A stretch of DNA of 64,000 nt from Paenibacillus aceris (GTDB lineage: Bacteria > Bacillota > Bacilli > Paenibacillales > NBRC-103111): positions 1 through 64,000 of the forward strand of contig NZ_JAGGKV010000005.1 of NCBI RefSeq assembly GCF_017874035.1, read 5' to 3'. Position 1 is the first letter of the stretch; the number at the start of each line of letters is the position of its first letter. This document shows positions 60,770 to 64,000 of this stretch, one piece after another. The position numbers and the translations under genes are program-made. Under the pieces are notes generated by a model. It was given only the letters and a program-made list of their open reading frames with translations. It did not search any database and was not told where the DNA came from.

Positions 60770-61762
60770 ATGAAAATAGCAGCGATTACCGGCGTAAGGC
60801 AAGCGGAATTGGTAGAAAGAGAGAAGCCGGTCCTCAAGGAGGGCTGGGCGCTCGTTAAAGTGTATGCAGCGCCGATGTGTGCGGAATATAAAGGGTTTGT
60901 TCATGGACATACATCGGACTGCCTCGGGCATGAAGCGGCCGGTGAAGTGGTTGAAGCGGCGCCGGGCAGCAAGGTGAAGGTTGGCGACCGGGTCGTCGTC
61001 ATGCCGCAGTATCCTTGCGGCGAGTGCGAGCTGTGCATTGCGGGCGATTTCATTTATTGCGAGCACAATATGGATCATTACGAGCCGACGATGACCCAGT
61101 ACATTTCCAAGCCGTCCTGGATGCTGGCGCGGATACCTGACGGAATCACCTACGAGCAAGCGTCGCTGGCCTGCTGCGGGCTCGGCCCCTCTCATGGCGC
61201 TTTCCAAGCGATGGAAGTGGACGCTTTCACGACAATCCTCATCACCGGGCTTGGACCTGTTGGACTCGGAGCGATCGTCAATGCGAAATTTCGCGGTGCG
61301 AAGGTCATTGCGGTTGAGATGAATCCGTATCGTGTCGAACTGGCGAACAAGATGGGCGCCGACATGATCGTCGATCCCCGTGTTCCTGATGCTGTGCAGC
61401 AGATCAAAGCTTTAACCGGCGGCAAAGGGCCGGACTGCGGACTAGACTGCTCAGGCGTCGTCTCGGCTCATCGGCTTCAGATTGATGCGGTGAAGCGCAA
61501 AGGCAAGGTCGCTTTTGTTGGGGAATGCTTTACGGAGACACCGATTAAAGTTAGCGATGATCTACTCCGTAAAGGCATTCATCTGATTGGATCGTGGCAT
61601 TACAATATGAACGAATTTCCGCAATTAATGAAAGTGATCGAACAGTCGCCTTTAACCGGACTACTGATCTCACATACGTTTCCAATGAGTAATATTCAGG
61701 AAGCTTTTGAATTGTCTGCCTCACAGCAAAGCGGCAAAATTATTTTAAAGCCATGGGAGTGA
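60770..61762 (+). CDS. Zinc-dependent alcohol/polyol dehydrogenase (MDR family)
   Basis: 330 residues. Catalytic-zinc ligands in APMCAEYK and GHEAAGEV, structural-zinc cysteines in CGECELCIAGDFIYC, and the Rossmann glycine motif ITGLGPVGLGAI with Glu (AVEMNPYR) favouring NAD. It probably oxidises a sugar, polyol or sugar-acid intermediate. AAGGAG lies before ATG 60770. It belongs to the operon running from GH43 to the end of the window. Confidence 0.88.
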   Translation: MKIAAITGVRQAELVEREKPVLKEGWALVKVYAAPMCAEYKGFVHGHTSDCLGHEAAGEVVEAAPGSKVKVGDRVVVMPQYPCGECELCIAGDFIYCEHNMDHYEPTMTQYISKPSWMLARIPDGITYEQASLACCGLGPSHGAFQAMEVDAFTTILITGLGPVGLGAIVNAKFRGAKVIAVEMNPYRVELANKMGADMIVDPRVPDAVQQIKALTGGKGPDCGLDCSGVVSAHRLQIDAVKRKGKVAFVGECFTETPIKVSDDLLRKGIHLIGSWHYNMNEFPQLMKVIEQSPLTGLLISHTFPMSNIQEAFELSASQQSGKIILKPWE

Positions 61763-61769
61763 ATCATTG

Positions 61770-62648
61770 ATGAAGATCGGTATGAATTTGCTTTTGTGGA
61801 CGGATCAATCCAAGCCTTCCGAGCATTTAACATTATTGCAATCGATCAAGCAGTGGGGCTTTGACGGGGTTGAATTCGCTGCCGACAATATGGATTCAGC
61901 GGATGCACGCGCTTTTGGCTTGATATTGAAGGAGCTTGGCCTCGGATGCACTGCAATCGCCGCACTTGATGCCAGCTCGGCGGATCCGGCGAGCAGGGAC
62001 AGGGCGCTGCGGCAGGCTGCGCTCCAAACGCTGAAGCGGGCGATCGACAATACGAAATCTTTGGGGGCGGAGGTGCTGTGCGGGCCATTATTTCAAGGAT
62101 TGGGACGCTTCTCCGGCCATGCACCGCAGCGGGATGAGTGGGATTATGCCGTTGAAACGCTGCGCGAGGCGGGCGAATACGCAGGTTCAGTTGGCGTGAA
62201 GCTGGCGCTGGAGCCGATTAACCGTTTCGAGATGTATATGGTGAACACGCTTGCAGATGGAGTGCGTTTTGTGAAGCAGATAGGCTTGCCTAACGTTGGC
62301 TTACTAGCGGATACGCATCATGGCAACATCGAGGAACGCAATGTGCCTGAAGCTTGGCGTCAGGCGGCGGCACACATCGTGCATGTTCATATTTCGGAAA
62401 ATGACCGCGGAGTGCCTGGTAGCGGTCATGCGGTACCGAAGGAAATATTCGAGGTGCTTACAGAAATCGGTTATGACGGCTGGCTCACCATCGAAGCATT
62501 CGGGCAGCAGGTCCCCGGACTGATCTCACGACTCCATTTGTGGCGGGATTATGCGAACCACCCGGATGATGCCGCACGTTTGGGTGTTCAATATATTCGG
62601 CAGCAATTAGGTTATGGAGGTTCGGTTCATGCCAATCGTTCACGTTAA
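61770..62648 (+). CDS. Sugar isomerase/epimerase, D-psicose/tagatose 3-epimerase-like
   Basis: 292 residues, an AP-endonuclease-2/xylose-isomerase-type TIM barrel. Metal-site residues lie in LALEPINRFEMYMVNT (Glu), LLADTHHGNIEE (Asp, His), HVHISENDRGVPGSGH (His, Arg) and LTIEAFG (Glu), a pattern characteristic of ketose 3-epimerases. It starts at ATG 61770 (a TTG lies just before it). Its 3' end overlaps the hydrolase gene by 20 nt. Confidence 0.85.
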   Translation: MKIGMNLLLWTDQSKPSEHLTLLQSIKQWGFDGVEFAADNMDSADARAFGLILKELGLGCTAIAALDASSADPASRDRALRQAALQTLKRAIDNTKSLGAEVLCGPLFQGLGRFSGHAPQRDEWDYAVETLREAGEYAGSVGVKLALEPINRFEMYMVNTLADGVRFVKQIGLPNVGLLADTHHGNIEERNVPEAWRQAAAHIVHVHISENDRGVPGSGHAVPKEIFEVLTEIGYDGWLTIEAFGQQVPGLISRLHLWRDYANHPDDAARLGVQYIRQQLGYGGSVHANRSR

Positions 62649-63429
62649 CGGGATAGAGCTTCATTATACGGAAAGAGGTCAAGGCCAGCCCTTGGTTTTA
62701 CTGATGGGTCTTGGGGCGGACGGGAGCGTATGGGAGGAGCATGTGCGCGTCTATGAACAGCATTATCGCTGCATATTGGTCGATAACCGGGGAGCGGGCC
62801 GCTCCGCCAAGCCGGAAGGCCCTTATACGACACGGATGATGGCCTTAGACACCATCGGATTGCTGGACGCGCTTGGGATCGACCAAATGCATTTGTCTGG
62901 CATCTCGATGGGCAGCGCCATTGCGCAGGAGGTGGCCTTGGCTACTCCGGAACGTGTCCGGACTTTAACGATTAACTGCTCGTGGTCGGAATGCGATGCG
63001 TACACTACGCGCATCTTCGAAACGTTCGGCGCAGCCTATCAAGCGATGAAAGCAGATGATTTCCAGAAGTTGCTGCAGCTCATCATCTACACGCCAGCTT
63101 ATCACGAACAGCATCAAGATAGGCTTAAAGAAGGCCAGAACAGCGCATTAACGAACGGCAATCCGATGCCGGTTCATGCGTTTCAAGCGCAATGTAGCGC
63201 TTGTATGTCTCATCATACGACAGGGAAGCTCGGGGCAATCACCGCTCCTACACTGATCACTGTTGGAGACCAAGATATCTTTACACCGGTCCATCTGTCG
63301 TTGTCCATCGCAAGAGAGATTCCTCATGCCGAGCTAAGCATATTTGAAGGCAGCGGCCATACGCATCACTGGGATCGGCTGCAGGATTTTAACCGGATCA
63401 CGTTGGATTTTCTTAACCGTCATCAATGA
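62629..63429 (+). CDS. Alpha/beta hydrolase
   Basis: 266 residues with oxyanion-hole region LLMGLGADGSVW, nucleophile elbow GISMGS (Ser), DNRGAGRS, acid in VGDQDIFTP and catalytic His in GSGHTHHW. It could act as an esterase or lactonase; in this operon, removal of acyl groups from sugars or opening of a lactone made by the dehydrogenase is plausible. GGAGG lies 8 nt before ATG 62629. Confidence 0.88.
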   Translation: MPIVHVNGIELHYTERGQGQPLVLLMGLGADGSVWEEHVRVYEQHYRCILVDNRGAGRSAKPEGPYTTRMMALDTIGLLDALGIDQMHLSGISMGSAIAQEVALATPERVRTLTINCSWSECDAYTTRIFETFGAAYQAMKADDFQKLLQLIIYTPAYHEQHQDRLKEGQNSALTNGNPMPVHAFQAQCSACMSHHTTGKLGAITAPTLITVGDQDIFTPVHLSLSIAREIPHAELSIFEGSGHTHHWDRLQDFNRITLDFLNRHQ

Positions 63430-63457
63430 TCTGAATAAAGTTTAAGGAGTGATTGCG

Positions 63458-64000
63458 TTGAATCCCAAAATATCAATTGGTTCTTGGGCGTTCGCTTTCG
63501 GCCCATTCGCCCGGTCTCCGTGGCCGTTTACACAAATTTTGCAGTATGCCGGAGCATCCGGTTATGACGGTGTGGAAATCAATGGCTTCGCGCCTCATCC
63601 GACCCCATACAGCCATCCGACTAAGGAAAGCCGTCAGGGGCTGTTGGAAGAAATTCAATCTTATGGACTCGGGATATCCGGCTATGCGCCGGATTTCACC
63701 TCGGTGCCCCCCGACCGGTGCAATCAGGACGATTATTTGGAGCTGCTGCAAACGTATATCGCGTTTAGCGCTGATTTGGGCATTGATACCATTCGTGTGG
63801 ATACGGTCAGTCCGCCGGCCGAATTGTCCGTGGGAGAGTATGAGGACAATTTCGATAGACTCGTTGCTACTTGGCGGGCATCGGCAAAGCTCGCAGCTGT
63901 GGCGGGAATGACCATCGTTTGGGAGTTTGAGCCCGGCTTTTGGCTAAATAAGCCAAGCGAAGTGAAGCGGCTTGTGGAAGCCGTGGGTCACCCTGCCTTC
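63458..64000 (+). CDS. Second sugar isomerase/epimerase-like TIM barrel (partial, runs off the window)
   Basis: 181 codons are present, with no stop before the window end. Start TTG 63458 has AAGGAG 8 nt upstream. The sequence (SIGSWAFAFGPFARSPWPFT, then GYDGVEINGF, LGIDTIRVDTV, MTIVWEFEPGFW) is an AP-endonuclease-2-type barrel like the gene at 61770 but from a different subgroup (IolE/YcjR-like). The Glu in WEFEPG is the expected metal ligand. It continues the cluster 2 operon. Confidence 0.85.
   Translation, partial: MNPKISIGSWAFAFGPFARSPWPFTQILQYAGASGYDGVEINGFAPHPTPYSHPTKESRQGLLEEIQSYGLGISGYAPDFTSVPPDRCNQDDYLELLQTYIAFSADLGIDTIRVDTVSPPAELSVGEYEDNFDRLVATWRASAKLAAVAGMTIVWEFEPGFWLNKPSEVKRLVEAVGHPAF

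Noticed and set aside
60088..61207. Two long minus-strand frames of 180 and 235 codons opposite the ThuA-like and dehydrogenase genes.
   Set aside because: They are shadows of higher-GC genes with strong motifs on the plus strand, and have no recognisable domains or ribosome binding sites.

Overview
The window looks like chromosomal DNA of a spore-forming member of the Paenibacillaceae (probably Paenibacillus or a close relative). The evidence is two complete gerA-type germinant receptor operons, an S-layer-homology (SLH) surface protein, CUT1 sugar importers without their own ATPase, each paired with a very long membrane-anchored AraC regulator, and cre-like CcpA sites. It opens with the 3' end of an rRNA operon (23S tail and 5S).

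Layout. 1-380: rRNA tail and terminator. 380-3500: degenerate intergenic DNA with repeats and gene remnants (one is the start of an Imm53-type immunity protein), plus two tandem GyrI-like ligand-binding proteins divergent from a WYL regulator. 3473-10296: a GlnK/GlnL-like two-component system divergent from a symporter - aspartate ammonia-lyase - PEP carboxykinase operon, which would take aspartate via fumarate and oxaloacetate to PEP. 10693-14773: first germination operon (A, B, C and a small membrane protein). 15059-29311: a glycan-use cluster with a heparinase II/III-like lyase, two CUT1 permeases, a binding lipoprotein, an AraC-type membrane regulator and a giant secreted GH101-type endo-alpha-N-acetylgalactosaminidase. 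29398-31196: a MacB/LolD-like ABC exporter pair. 31399-35112: second germination operon. 35161-41087: a GbsR-like repressor divergent from a 2-aminoethylphosphonate-type ABC importer, a HAD phosphatase and an SMR exporter. 41393-48885: a secreted dockerin-bearing metallophosphoesterase, a cohesin-Fn3-SLH surface anchor and a HupE/UreJ-like membrane protein. 49354: an orphan KinB-like kinase. 50768-64000: a second glycan cluster with a sulfatase, an AraC-type regulator, CUT1 importer, GH43, ThuA-like protein, zinc dehydrogenase, two sugar epimerase-like TIM barrels and an alpha/beta hydrolase.

The most interesting system is a small cellulosome-like surface complex. Two large secreted enzymes (GH101 and a metallophosphoesterase) each end in cohesin-like domain + FIVAR + dockerin, and a separate SLH protein carries a cohesin-like domain plus a fibronectin III domain resembling that of the GH101 enzyme. 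This recalls the non-cellulosomal cohesin/FIVAR/dockerin glycosidases of Clostridium perfringens. A second layer is regulatory. An 18-bp palindrome occurs before both the phosphonate-type transporter operon and the metallophosphoesterase gene, which suggests that the GbsR-like protein controls an extracellular phosphoesterase together with uptake, dephosphorylation and export genes. Shared promoter motifs likewise tie together the members of each glycan cluster.

All start sites were chosen by eye from Shine-Dalgarno spacing and could shift. Function names rest on recognised motifs, not on database searches.
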